From Bradysia coprophila (lineage: Eukaryota > Arthropoda > Insecta > Diptera > Sciaridae), in contig NC_050737.1 of NCBI RefSeq assembly GCF_014529535.1, positions 8,332,302 to 8,396,301 on the forward strand: DNA of 64,000 nt, read 5' to 3'. Made by a program: the position numbers and the translations under genes. Each line of letters opens with the position of its first letter. The first letter of the stretch is position 1. The notes beneath the pieces are model-generated. The model was given only the letters and a program-made list of their open reading frames with translations, was not told the DNA's origin and did no database searches. Of the stretch, positions 31,966-43,228 are shown one piece after another.

Positions 31966-34900
31966 CTACTTAGTTGTCTTCCACACAAATGGTTCCAGTC
32001 GTTCGTCGATACTTAGCATATTGTTCAGCATGTCCATGCTCTCAATATTCTGATTCAACAAAGTATTACACCGTGATAACTGCTGCGATATTTGCCTAAC
32101 TTTGGAAAACTGTTCAGCACACGATGAATAATATTTCTGTTTTTCCACCATCAATGCTAATACTTTAGCCGTTTCCATATCCACCTGTAAATCAATTTCA
32201 ATCAACACATACAAAAAATTTAAGTGATCGCTGCACCGTACCTCTTTTATTTTCGCTGTTATAACAGCTTGATCGGATGCTATTTTCGAACTGCAAGCAT
32301 TCAAGTGACTTTGCATTCGATTACAGATGTTTGTTAAATGAACGGGTTGAAGACGCTCAAGAACTTCTGGATCTCGATTGGCTGGAAGTGACAGAGTTCC
32401 TCGCATTACCGGCAGAAATTGTGGAATGCTCTAAAAAATTTAAATAAAATTTAATTAGTCGGCAATGTAACATATAAGATATTTGTTTAACGTTAAATAA
32501 TCTTCCAAAATTATTTAGAGAGTTTGGTCTTTAGCTAGTTCGATATGCACGAATTATTAAAACAACTTTGGCCTCGCCCATCATTTCCCGAACTATATTG
32601 CTTTGAGATACATTTTAGCCGACAGATTTTGCCTTAAGCGCAAACTGTCCTCGTTTGGCAATATTAGTCGTTTCAGTTATTGTACTACGTTAGTGTCTTG
32701 CAGTCAGTTTCAAATGACACAAAATGACTTTATTAGAAAGTTTTTGTTGCAATATCATCACTATGTCCCATCCACTATTTGAGTGGGTCGGGTCGTTTGA
32801 CTGATGAGACTTTCTTTCATTTTATTAATCTTCCATCATATCAACAGGTTACAACGTAGAAATTTTATGTTTCCCCCTCTGTGAAAAAATTCCGATTATA
32901 TTTTTGGATGTTTCCTACTTCCGACGAAAATATATTCCAATCTATGCCTATGATGGTATTGTTTCTTTTCATATTCATTTCCACTCATTCCAGCGCATTT
33001 GGGATTTTGCATTTTTAGCCAATAATTCAAAATCCACAATAAACCGATTGAGATTTATTCAAGTTAAATACCAAGGAAAGTACAAACATTTTCACATATT
33101 TAACGTGAGTACATGCAATGCTGGACTGGCTAAAAAAAAGCCCTTCGGGCGTTGTATGAAGCAATTTTTCTAAAGGCCCTTTGTTGCCCTTTATCCATAC
33201 AAAAATCAAAAGGCACTTCGGGAATCGCCCGAACGCCCATGGGACCAGTCCGGCACTACGTACATGTATCATCTGCCGCAGGACACTGACTTTCAGTTAG
33301 AGGAATTAGATCGATTAGGCATACCAATGAACTAGGGCTCATTTGATTCTTCAGTTAAGAAAACATCTTCAAAAATCAGTTGAGAACCAATCAAGTTACC
33401 GTCTCATCATAAATCAGATAAAAATAATTTTGATAATAAAACTTTATTATTATTAAATCAATTTTGTCCAGAACTAGACCGTGACAATTTTATTCACAAA
33501 ATTTTGGGAAACAAAAATTACAAAAATCGATTCAAAACCACCCATGCTATTATATCCTCCTATCAAAAAAACCAAAGAAAAATTCTTTTGGAAATAGCTC
33601 CAATGATCTCTACGCTTTTCGTTCAACTACGAAATGACCTCAACAATTTTTTTTCTCTTTGAATGAGACCAAATTTTCAAAAATCGGATCAGAACTACTT
33701 TAGTTATGGTGCAATCAAGGGTTATATACATTTCTGTATTTTCCGTTTTTTACTTTAATAAAACGAAGAAATAGATTCAACAATAAAACAAGTGTAAGTA
33801 TTACAAAACAAGTGAAATTTGAAGAAACTTCTGCGTAGTTATCACATCCTACACATTATCATACGATTGGAATAAAACCAGCCTTTATGTACGAGTACGA
33901 TCGTCTTTGTTGAATCGAAGTAGAAATTTTTATCATGGGTTTCTACTGCATTTGCTGCATTTATTGTCAAGAAACACCCACAACCACCAATTTTTTCAAT
34001 TTATCTTATCTTTTCTTTGCATATTTAATAAATTACACTGAATGTTTCTTCTCAATCGTAAGTAAGATTGCGGGTAGGACATATTCGGTACACACAAAAG
34101 ATATGTGAAAGATGGCTTTCTTTTCTTACAAGCTAAGTAAAATCTGTCCACCTGCAACTACAGATATAAGAACGGACCATTTCAATCGAATTTATGTTAA
34201 TCGTTCCACTTAGACAGAGTGTTCTTTCTCGGGAATACTCAACCGATTTCGAAAACTCATTTTGGCACAATCAATCGTTTTGTTAAAAAGTAGATTTTCT
34301 GGTCCTCGTTCTCTTAGATATCTGGGTGAAACTTTCAATAAATTTAAGAAGAACGCTTTTGAGCAGTATCTACGGCATTCGAACTCTGTTGTATACCAAG
34401 CCTGAGAAACCACGAGAAACCTCATGACCATGTCTGCAGCAGTGTGCAGTTATGGTTCGAAATTCGATACCACAGGTAACACAGAACCTGTCTTTTCCGC
34501 ATGCGATATCCACATATCCAAATGCGTACGTACGTATGCGTAAGAATACTAGCGTGGATATCATGTTGGATGTTGAATAGGTTTTACTTCTTCATTTTCT
34601 CACACTGTAATAAAACAATAATGGACTCATCAAATTCACCAAAACGTTGAGTAATCATCTATATCGAACATAAACTGAATTCAACATTGACTAAAGTCGA
34701 ACAAAATGATCATTGGTATTCCCTTATTAGATCAACGTACATTGATAGTTTGATTAAGATTCAGATTTGCTAATTGTGCGACTCCGATTTACTACGTAGG
34801 ATTTGAACAAAACCATCAAGGTTATGAATCCCAAAAATCGACCATATTAACAATATGCTCGTATACGTGTAGCAATTTGTGTGTGTCTTGTTGTGTTAAA

Positions 34901-37900
34901 TTCACCAAAAGTGTAGGTGTTGAATTAATTCCGAAAAATTCGCATTTTAGTTGGAGTTGTATGGTAGAATCGACGGCTATTTATAATAACTAGATCGATC
35001 AGATAAACAAATTACTCGGGAGAAAAATTGCTTGAAAAAAACTCCTCATCAGTGGATTATTCCTCGGGTTCGGGGGGTTCGGGTATATGATGCACAAGGC
35101 GGAAACCCTCTAAAACTATTTCCCATCGCGTTAAATTATTTATTGTTAAAAGGGTTAAGCACTTCGACAGATGAGTAGGGTCGCAAGATTCAAATCCCCA
35201 TTTCAAACTTCCCACATAACTGAACCTAATGTTTGCATAGTCATCAAGTTCTCTTAGTATTTCCAAACGATAAAATTCACCTAGAAGCCTAATTGATCAT
35301 CCGCACACCACACATTACAACAACGTTAATCAACCAACAACTGCAATTGTTAAGTCCATAAACCATCCAAAATACACAACCGTTGATGTCGACATACAAC
35401 AATCCACTCAAAACCTCTAACTATTCCACCTAACAACTATATTGAATAACCAAATTAAGCAAAAATCAAGCAGCATCTCAGAAAAATAACTTTGCAATGT
35501 TTAGTTTACGTTCCACCGTATCTCGTTGAGTACCACAAATTGGCTGTTGGTATTGATTATGTGTGTCGGGTTGTGTGCAACAAAATTGTGATACATGGTT
35601 AATTGAACAAGTTGTTTCTTTGAGTAAACGTATATTGAATTGGTGAACTTGCAAGCAAGAGTGTGACATAATAAGAACAGTAATAATGTTGAACGGTAAA
35701 TTCTATACGGGATTAACGGAGAATCAGCTCAACCGGTCAGCCGGGCCGAATCGTCAGAAAACCAATTTCTTTTGGCCAGATGAAAGTGAAACTACACCTA
35801 AGAATACATCGCCCCGGTCGAGAAACAATGATGTTGCTCGGAAATACAATGCAGAGAGTGGTGAGGTGCGTAATCCAAAGGAGTTGTTCAAAACCCAACT
35901 ATCGTCGAAAATAAAATTCTACGATACAACCGATGCGTCAAAGACTCCACCTTCGGTACGGAAACAAAATCAGAAGCGTGAATTGAATCGCAATGTGTAC
36001 GAGAAAAACAATAATTTCCATGTCAATGCCAGTCCGATCAAACCGAAAACATTTGAATCGAAAATTGAATTTTATGACTTCGTCGAGACGGAAAAACCGA
36101 AAGAACCGACTGCAAAAGTAAATTCTGCAAAAATGGTGCACGAAAAGAAAAAAATTTCGTTTGATGAAGCCGATGAGTGGGACAAGACCAAAAAAGGTAT
36201 ACTAAAGAATCGTGATGTTGGTTTGCGTGTCGAACACAATGTACCCATTGATATAAGCGAACATCGAACGTTTACCAGAAATAATGGATCGAAATTGCAA
36301 TTGAGCAAGTCAATGGATAATGTAGCCAAATTAAAACTTTCATACAACGACGACCACAATGATAGGAATGAAAAGGTCAACGAAATGGCGAACCAATTGA
36401 ACAAATTGAACATCAACAACAAAGAGAAGATCAACTTTTCCAGACAGATCCAGCCGAGATATGAAGACGATGGTGGCGATTACAATGCAAAAGGATACAA
36501 TGGCAACACAAAAGGTTACAATGATCGTTCCAAATACAACATTCCAACGCGGACGAACGAAAGACAGTCACAACGAAATTCCTTTCATGGATTGAACAAC
36601 GACAATTTTGAATTCACCGAAGAAAGATATTCGACCACCAAAAATTACGATGACAAGGGATCGGTACGGCGAAATTCCGACCAGTACGATCACAAAGAGC
36701 GCACGAATTTGAGGAAACATTTACACACCAAGAACAACACATTCAATGATCGATTACAGGCAACTGCATTCGATGAAACAGACGAATTTTTCGAGGAAAA
36801 AATTCCGGAAATTAGCCGATATCGTAATGAGCCCCGCAACGAGCGCGTTATTCAAGTGAACGTAGAAAAGACAAAGAACATTCCGGAGAATGGCAGATAT
36901 CGTAATGAGTCCCGTAACGAGCGTGTTGTTCAAGTAAACGTGGAGAAGACAAAGAACATTCCGGATAGTGGTAGATATCGTAATGAGTCACGCAACGAGC
37001 GTGTTGTTGAATTCCAAGAAGAAGCGACACCGAAAATTCCTGAGAGCAGCAGATATCGTAACGAGCCCCGTAACGAGCGCGCTGCTAACATAAAACGTTC
37101 GTCAACAATAAATGGTGCAAATGATTACCCAAATGAGGCAAGACGTCGTGCCCACACACACCTTCAATCAAATATTTTCTTTCAAGACGATGAACGTTTG
37201 CAACAACAACGACCTCTCAGCATACGCGAATCAGCTGTTACGCGAGTAGGTGTCGGACTTCCAGATATTATATAGAAGACTAGAGAGGAGGAAAAAAAAC
37301 ATTTCATACAGAGACATTCTTCTACTTGTTTTCATATTGATTAACATTCGGTCTAACAACGCAGCTTATGCGATCACATTCACTCATATAGGTTTTACGA
37401 TTTTTTTACTATTATTGTGTATAATGGTGCAATTTATGTAAATTCATAAAATGTAGAAACAACCTTGAGTTCGATATTAATTCAACATTAAATAATTTAA
37501 CAAATAAATATTATTTTTCTTGAAATATATATTTGTTCTGTGTGATGGCTGTGCTGTGCAATATTGAGGTTTATGTTCTTCGAGATTTATATTATGGCTG
37601 TTTAACCAAAAATTACTGGAGAATCTATTGTTATTACTTTTTCATTTTTCACGAATTGGTATTTGCATTACATATTAGGTTTTGTTCGTCGATGAAGTTT
37701 GTACAATGTACGTACATTCTTTACACACACATTAATTGGGGAAATAGTTTGTTGTCAGTTAAATTTAACAAATTTCAATATTCAATAAAAGCCAATTCAC
37801 ACCAGATTGTCGCCTTCAGATAGTTTCAGAGCATTGAATGAATGAATGAATCGCAATTTTATTGTCTACTTACACTCTAGCCGACATATACAAAAAACCT

Positions 37901-40900
37901 CCAATAACTGGAAGACCGTTGACAAAAACAAATGGAAGCAAGAGGAATACAAGCACAACAAGTAATTGATAAGTCGATTAAATAACTCTCAATTAAAAAT
38001 TAAATGAAAAACACCAAAATCTCAAAGTGCCAAATGCGAATTGTCGAATAATCGATAAGTGGCATCGTCGAAAATTCAACATGATTGTGACCGAGATTGT
38101 GACGGTTATGCTTGCTTTTCCGGAATTCTATAGATTTTGATTTGTTAAATGAATTTTTTGTGGAAGGAATTGAAAACCACTCACGGTGAACAAAACTTAA
38201 ATAGAGTCTCCATATCACCTCTGATTTTTCTTCATGTTTTTATTGAGGGACTCGAGTACTATAAGTCACCACATTTAGTTCGCGGATCCATCCAGCCGTT
38301 TCGGAGCACCGACACTCATGGCCGTGCGGGACCGACGAGTCAATTTGAATACAGATTGTTATCGCAACGGATAGAGGGACTAATTCTAAGCTAATTCGTG
38401 TAAAAATGGCTTCCCTCGTAATCCAGATATACGTAATTATCGTAAAAAATGCTTTAAATAACTTAAACCACTTATTAATGAAGAATGGATAACAATTCCA
38501 CTCATCCGAATGGAACGGGCACTTGAAGATAGATAGTAAATTGAAAATTTCGTCGTAGAGTGACCTTGCTGCAAACAAAATGTCGTAACAGATACTTGTT
38601 GTGAGGCTGGTATAACAAGTTTGGTATCGTTGTAAAGCTTAGACTGCAGGCTGATCAGGCATTATTGTTTTGTTGCAGACAGGGTCAACCTGTGTACTAC
38701 AGATGAGTCCAAGTTTCGCCGAGGATGGTGAAAATATTTTTTTTAAATATTGTACAATTCAAACCAATTTTTTAAAATCTATTCTCGGCGTTTAATAGAG
38801 CATGGAATTTTCTATCAATATCGCCATTCAAATAGTTTCAAACTCTCTTCATCTTGGACATATCACGACTTAAAAATGTCGAAATTTCGACTTTAGCTGC
38901 GTTGCCGAGTGAAGCCATTTTAACATGAATTAGCTGAGAATTCCGTTGCGATAATAATCTGTATTCAAATTGACTCGTCGGTCCCTCACGGCCATGAGTG
39001 CCGGTTCTCCGAAACGGCTGGATGGATCCGCGAACTGAATGTGGCTAGTTATAGTACTCAAGTCCCTCAATAAGAACATGAAGAAAAATCAGAGGTGGTA
39101 TGGCGACTCTATTTAAGTTTTGTTTAACCCCACCGTGCCACAACTACTATCAAATCAGCCAATTTTGCACATTTCTTCAAGTATCCGATTTTCCTCGTAG
39201 TCCTAGTGAATATCTCGTAGCCATGCCAATATAACGTTACGCGTTTGTGGATCCATGTACTGTTAAAGACACTTTTCCCGACTTTTCCAAAATTAACCAA
39301 AAGAAGCTAAATACTTTCTAGGGTTTTCCCATACAATGTGATACGTTTTATTTTGGCTTAGCGTGGCAGAGTCGTCACACGTCGCAATAAATTCAAATTG
39401 GTGTGAAAATGAAGCGTTTTTGGTCCGAATTTAATTCGTCATTTGGGACCAACAGCTTAGTTTTCACACCAATTCGGACAATGTTGAATAGCTAAAATAA
39501 ACACTAAGATATATTCTTGTTACGGCCCTCCAACCAACAAGCAAAAAACATGAACAGAACTAGCATAATTGTAACATTTTATTGGAGAAGCGACTACAAA
39601 GAGATTCTAACATTGACTTTGGATGGATTAAGTTCAGAAAAACTATATTGCCCCTCATGGGCAAAACGAAAGTCGGCGCCTCTGATGAAAAAAAAAACTT
39701 CAAAGACCTTCGAAAGCTCAAAAACAGCTAGTCATCTATTATCGACTACGACAACCAATATTAGCTATGAACTTTGTTGAATACTATTTACTTATAGTAG
39801 GAAAACGGAAGTAAAAAAACGTTAGGCTTTTCATGTAAATCATGTCGTCTGCTACGTTTTTCTTCATTTAGCCAAAAATTTGGATGAAAAATCGTTTTAA
39901 AGAAAGTCTGGGACAAAAATGAGTCACTAAGTCTTACGATTCTTTCATGAGGAAATTTATTCTTAAAACATGTTTAACTAATGGCGATATATATATGGGT
40001 CAGACGACATCCTCTTCTCTTAATATTATTTAATAAGTTCAACGAATCGGATACTATAGTCAAACCTTCTTTCAAAAAATTTCCTTCTCTGTGACTTTGT
40101 GTCACAGCAATTTTTATTCATCACACCAATTCTACTTCCTTCAGTTATTGCTGGTATCAAGTTAAATTTGTAAGTTAACAACAGGATATACACACCGCAG
40201 AGTCTACCAACCTTTTTAAAAACATTAGATTAGTCATCAACCTCATGAGCGCGCTGAAACCTTGTTTACGGTCACGGTCTAAGTAAGAGAACGAGGAACT
40301 TTCGCTTTCATGTGTTATATTGGTAGTAAACATTGGCGTAATGATTCCCGACATTAGGAAAGTTGCGTTAAAATTATTGGAGAAGCAAGACGTAAAGAAG
40401 AATATTGAAATAGAAGGCAATTTTTCTCTTAGTCTTGAACAATAAAAAGTCGGAAGTCGGAAAAAGTCAACGATTCATACATTAGTTTTGCAAGAACTCA
40501 ATTTTTTAAACAAAGTTATATCGACTTGAAGTACATTATAACGATACGTAAAAAATTATTCGTTAGAATTGAGCAATAATGTCCAACAGGTCGGATGTGG
40601 TTGAACATTACTTCTGGTTTCATTTTCGTTACACGGATGCTGATCAAATATTCATCCTTAAATCTATTGTATTGACATTAAAAATGTTTATTAACCTCTG
40701 TTAGCAACGATTGTTTTCAATTAAAAACAGAACTCAAATTCATTTCCCGTCAAAGTCTAATGCCTTTACCATACAAAGCCATGTGTTGGTGTCTATATGT
40801 CATACGACTTTCGTTTGATTTTCCACACAAGTTAGAACGACACAATTGTAAAACAAGTTAACATTTTTATTCGAAACCACCTACAGGTGATCATTGATTG

Positions 40901-41465
40901 AGTTGCGTGAAAGGTTCATTCAATCGTTTCGAGTAAAAAAAAAAAATCAAATCAATAAAAATTTGCATAACAAAACTCACTTGTAATCGTTGAATGTCTG
41001 GATCTTTCTCCGTTCCAGCTTCTTTGTTAGCCGCTCGTACGACAACGATGTTGTGCGTGGAAATAATACGTTTATTGACAACAGTCGGTCGCTTGTTTGA
41101 TTCCAGTGAATTAACGCGAACATTTCGCGTTGATGTGTTTCCTTTGTTACGAAACTTGGGCGAATCTATAGGCAAGAAATTTCCGTAAACATTTTTTTGT
41201 CTTCTAATTATTTAAAATAGTTGCATGATTCACCTCCAATCGGCTTGTCAGTGTATGATATGTAGGGTAGGTCAGAATCAGAACAAACACTTATAGGTGG
41301 TGACGAATCAGGTAAAAGAGATGGTGATCCATCGTCGGTATGGCTCGCTTGGCCGGTTACAGCTATCGTATTCCCTCTGGTCAATCTAGATGCATTTGTG
41401 GGATGTCGCATTTGTGCTGCGTTAATTTGAGTATTGTTCGAGGGTTGAGACTGCTCTGATCCCAT
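31966..41465 (-). CDS. BORCS5: BORC complex subunit 5 (myrlysin-type)
   Basis: Four coding exons on minus: 41465-41234, 41165-40981, 32430-32242 and 32184-31966 (introns 68, 8550 and 57 nt), 274 residues. BORCS5 anchors BORC to lysosomes through an N-myristoyl group and supports ARL8/kinesin-driven lysosome movement. The product starts MGSEQSQ, a myristoylation signal (Gly2) as in human BORCS5. A Ser-rich disordered region follows, then NIVVVRAANK...DPDIQRLQ joined to SIPQFLPVMRGTL (human LQEIPTFQPLLKGLL). Next is helical sequence AKIKE-VDMETAKVLALM, with YYSSCAEQFSKVRQISQQL and the family ending LNNMLSIDERLEPF. The 57-nt last intron has no stop, so the frame reads through it; the human protein supports removal. 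An unrelated gene sits in intron 2 on the other strand. Confidence 0.93.
33116..33259. mobile_element. hAT-like MITE in the BORCS5 intron (144 bp)
   Basis: Ends CAATGCTGGACTGG and, at the right, complement GTAGTGCCGGACTGG, flanked on both sides by GTACATG (33109-33115 and 33260-33266). The interior has the paired words CCCTTCGGGCG and CGCCCGAACGCCC. No gene. Confidence 0.8.
33267..35685. other. BORCS5 intron 2 DNA upstream of the nested gene
   Basis: AT-rich. The promoter of the nested gene must lie at its right end, but no clear TATA/TCAGT pair was found there. A 69-codon minus frame at 35057-35266 ending PEPPEPEE was noted and not accepted. Confidence 0.4.
35686..37275 (+). CDS. Uncharacterised hydrophilic protein nested in the BORCS5 intron
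   Basis: A single 529-codon frame, far longer than chance allows here, on the strand opposite its host gene. The product is highly polar (Asn, Lys, Arg, Glu), with no signal peptide or membrane segment, and is probably largely disordered. Features seen: TNFFWPDE near residue 27; KIKFYD (75-80), KIEFYD (126-131) and KISFDE (156-161), which all fit the [RK][VI]xF protein-phosphatase-1 docking pattern; KGILKNRD near 170; LQLSKSMDNV; and four copies of a roughly 26-residue repeat (about 377-475) built on RYRNE(P/S)RNERV and VEKTKNIPE. The C-terminus is THLQSNIFFQDDE...RVGVGLPDII. I do not recognise the family. PP1 targeting is only a motif-based guess. A GTAGGT at 37247-37252 could act as a splice donor. 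Confidence 0.8.
   Translation: MLNGKFYTGLTENQLNRSAGPNRQKTNFFWPDESETTPKNTSPRSRNNDVARKYNAESGEVRNPKELFKTQLSSKIKFYDTTDASKTPPSVRKQNQKRELNRNVYEKNNNFHVNASPIKPKTFESKIEFYDFVETEKPKEPTAKVNSAKMVHEKKKISFDEADEWDKTKKGILKNRDVGLRVEHNVPIDISEHRTFTRNNGSKLQLSKSMDNVAKLKLSYNDDHNDRNEKVNEMANQLNKLNINNKEKINFSRQIQPRYEDDGGDYNAKGYNGNTKGYNDRSKYNIPTRTNERQSQRNSFHGLNNDNFEFTEERYSTTKNYDDKGSVRRNSDQYDHKERTNLRKHLHTKNNTFNDRLQATAFDETDEFFEEKIPEISRYRNEPRNERVIQVNVEKTKNIPENGRYRNESRNERVVQVNVEKTKNIPDSGRYRNESRNERVVEFQEEATPKIPESSRYRNEPRNERAANIKRSSTINGANDYPNEARRRAHTHLQSNIFFQDDERLQQQRPLSIRESAVTRVGVGLPDII
36811..37086 (+). repeat. Coding tandem repeat in the nested gene
   Basis: Four units of about 75-80 bp, each with a GATATCGTAA(T/C)GAG core and encoding (S/G)RYRNE(P/S)RNER plus a VxxxxEKTKNIP-type spacer; the spacer of units 3 and 4 is diverged. 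Confidence 0.85.
37276..38181. other. 3' flank of the nested gene
   Basis: Within BORCS5 intron 2. AATAAA words near 37503 could end the nested transcript. The small open frames at 37250-37823 are Phe/Ile/Tyr-rich and not accepted. Confidence 0.4.
38182..39137. mobile_element. Foldback element with about 230-bp inverted ends
   Basis: Sequence from CACGGTGAACAAAACTTAA (38183) to about 38420 is mirrored in reverse complement from about 38920 to GTTTTGTTTAACCCCACCGTG (39137), including GTTCGCGGATCCATCCAGCC and CCGACGAGTCAATTTGAATA. The roughly 500-bp centre has no transposase, so it is a non-autonomous foldback or TIR element inside BORCS5 intron 2. Frames in the arms (81 and 112 codons) are by-products. 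Confidence 0.88.
39394..39477. repeat. Short hairpin repeat
   Basis: AAATTGGTGTGAAAA at the left pairs with TTTTCACACCAATT at the right, and GGTCC with GGACC inside. A small foldback in BORCS5 intron 2. Confidence 0.65.
39478..40980. other. BORCS5 intron 2, exon-2-proximal part
   Basis: No gene or element recognised. Frames at 39517-39780 and 40175-40420 lack coding features. Confidence 0.4.
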
Positions 41466-43228
41466 TGTGATAGCTTGAATGAAAGAAAATAAATGAAATT
41501 ACTTCATGAATTGGATGGGCTCATTGAAGTAACACTGGCTTTAATTTGTTATCGTAATTTATTTACAACAACGATCAATATAAGAGATGAACTCTAAGTA
41601 GTGCTCCCATATAAGGAAAAATTAAATTAAAATTAGCAGAGGATATCAATAGTTTCAATACAATGTGGGTCTGAGACATACAGAATAAATTAGTTTATGT
41701 ATCTGCTTCCTAGAATGGGTGTCAGCGGTACTTACAATGATAATGTGTTAATTACAAAATTTGTTTGATTTAGTCGACCGAGGATTCCATATGAAAACTG
41801 AGGTAGTTGAGACTTATATGAAAACTCGGTTGAGTTCATAGGAAGATGTTGTGTTTTTCGAGCTATTTTTAGTTCTGCCGTGTTAAGCCGAAATATAGTA
41901 TCACATTATATGATGCTTTGGAATGCTTTCGAAATTTTTAACGTCTATTTGATTCCATTGAAAAAGGGGAATATTTCAGTGGAATACAAAAGAAACTTAA
42001 AGCTCTATAAAAACAAATGATATGCGTTGTTTTGGTGTAACATGGTAAAAGACAACATAATCTACATTTTTGTGCATTTACACAAAAATAGGTCATCCAT
42101 AACTCACCATAGTTCCATGGTATGGTGAATAATAGATTTGAAGAATGTTTTGGCCAAAAATATGTCACTATGTGCAATGGGTCATTTACGTTGCAGAATC
42201 ACTTCAGACTACTATTATTGTTTCACGTAAAAGTATACGAAGTAATGAGAAGGAGTAATTTTGTTCATTTCTATAAATGAATAGTTTTGCTGATAGTAAA
42301 TAGCTTCACCTCGCAGTATCAACTCAATAATTAAAGAAAATCATCAGAGAAGTCGGAGAGGAAGTATCTGTATATGTGAATCTGACTGAACCTGGACAAC
42401 TCTGGAAGAAAAATCAGGTCAAAGTTCTAGATGCCCCGTGTCCCAACCCCATGAATCAGTTGGGAAACCAAATAATTCGGAAGAGGTTAGAGTCTCTAAC
42501 TTAGAGGTTATAAAATTGAGAAACGAAAGTGGAATCGACAATTCGTAACAAAATAGAGAACATTCACAAAGAAAATCTTTCAAGAAACACGAGAAATGAA
42601 CGTAACGTTAGAAGACAATTAGGTCTGACCACAGGGTCAATGTTTCCCAAATGCGACAGGACGTCATAGCCTCATCTTCCTTTTACAAAATATAACATAA
42701 ACTAGTGTTTCATCGACTTCCTAGAAGACGTTTCGGTTGGTAAATGAAATTATTTTTTTGCGATACATTTTTCTATTAGTGAACATCATCTTATCAAACA
42801 AAATCATTTCATATCAATAATACATTGTCGTAATAAGTACTTAGTGAACGCCCCCCGTGTAACTTTACGATCTGTAACAAAGTTACAAAAAAAAAGTTTT
42901 CTTAACTTTCTAACGTTCACCATTTTTTATACACTAATTAATTTGAATATGATCATCTGCACCGCCATAAAAACAAAACATTTTTCCATCAGTCAAGGTT
43001 ATTGTCACACATATAATTAGATTTAATTTTTTATAATACACAAAGTGTTCTACTCTTTAAGCTTCGCTGATTTATTAACTGAACATTTGATGCAGCTGGT
43101 AAACTGGCTCTAATTTCTTCAACATTCAACCAGATGTAGTCGGAACGTAATGTTTTATCCGTTTTGAGTAAATACGTGCTCGTTTTAATATACAAAAAGA
43201 AGAAGAAGAAATGAAGTGAATTGATACG
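41466..43228. other. Divergent intergenic region, BORCS5 and the CUB gene
   Basis: Holds the promoters of BORCS5 (leftward) and the CUB gene (rightward). No clear TATA/TCAGT pair was picked out and no additional gene was found. Confidence 0.45.

Noticed and set aside
35057-35266. 69-codon minus frame ending PEPPEPEE
   Set aside because: No homology recalled and no promoter; lies on the BORCS5 strand inside its intron with no obvious splice use.
38149-38578. Frames of 81 and 112 codons
   Set aside because: They read the inverted ends of the foldback element.
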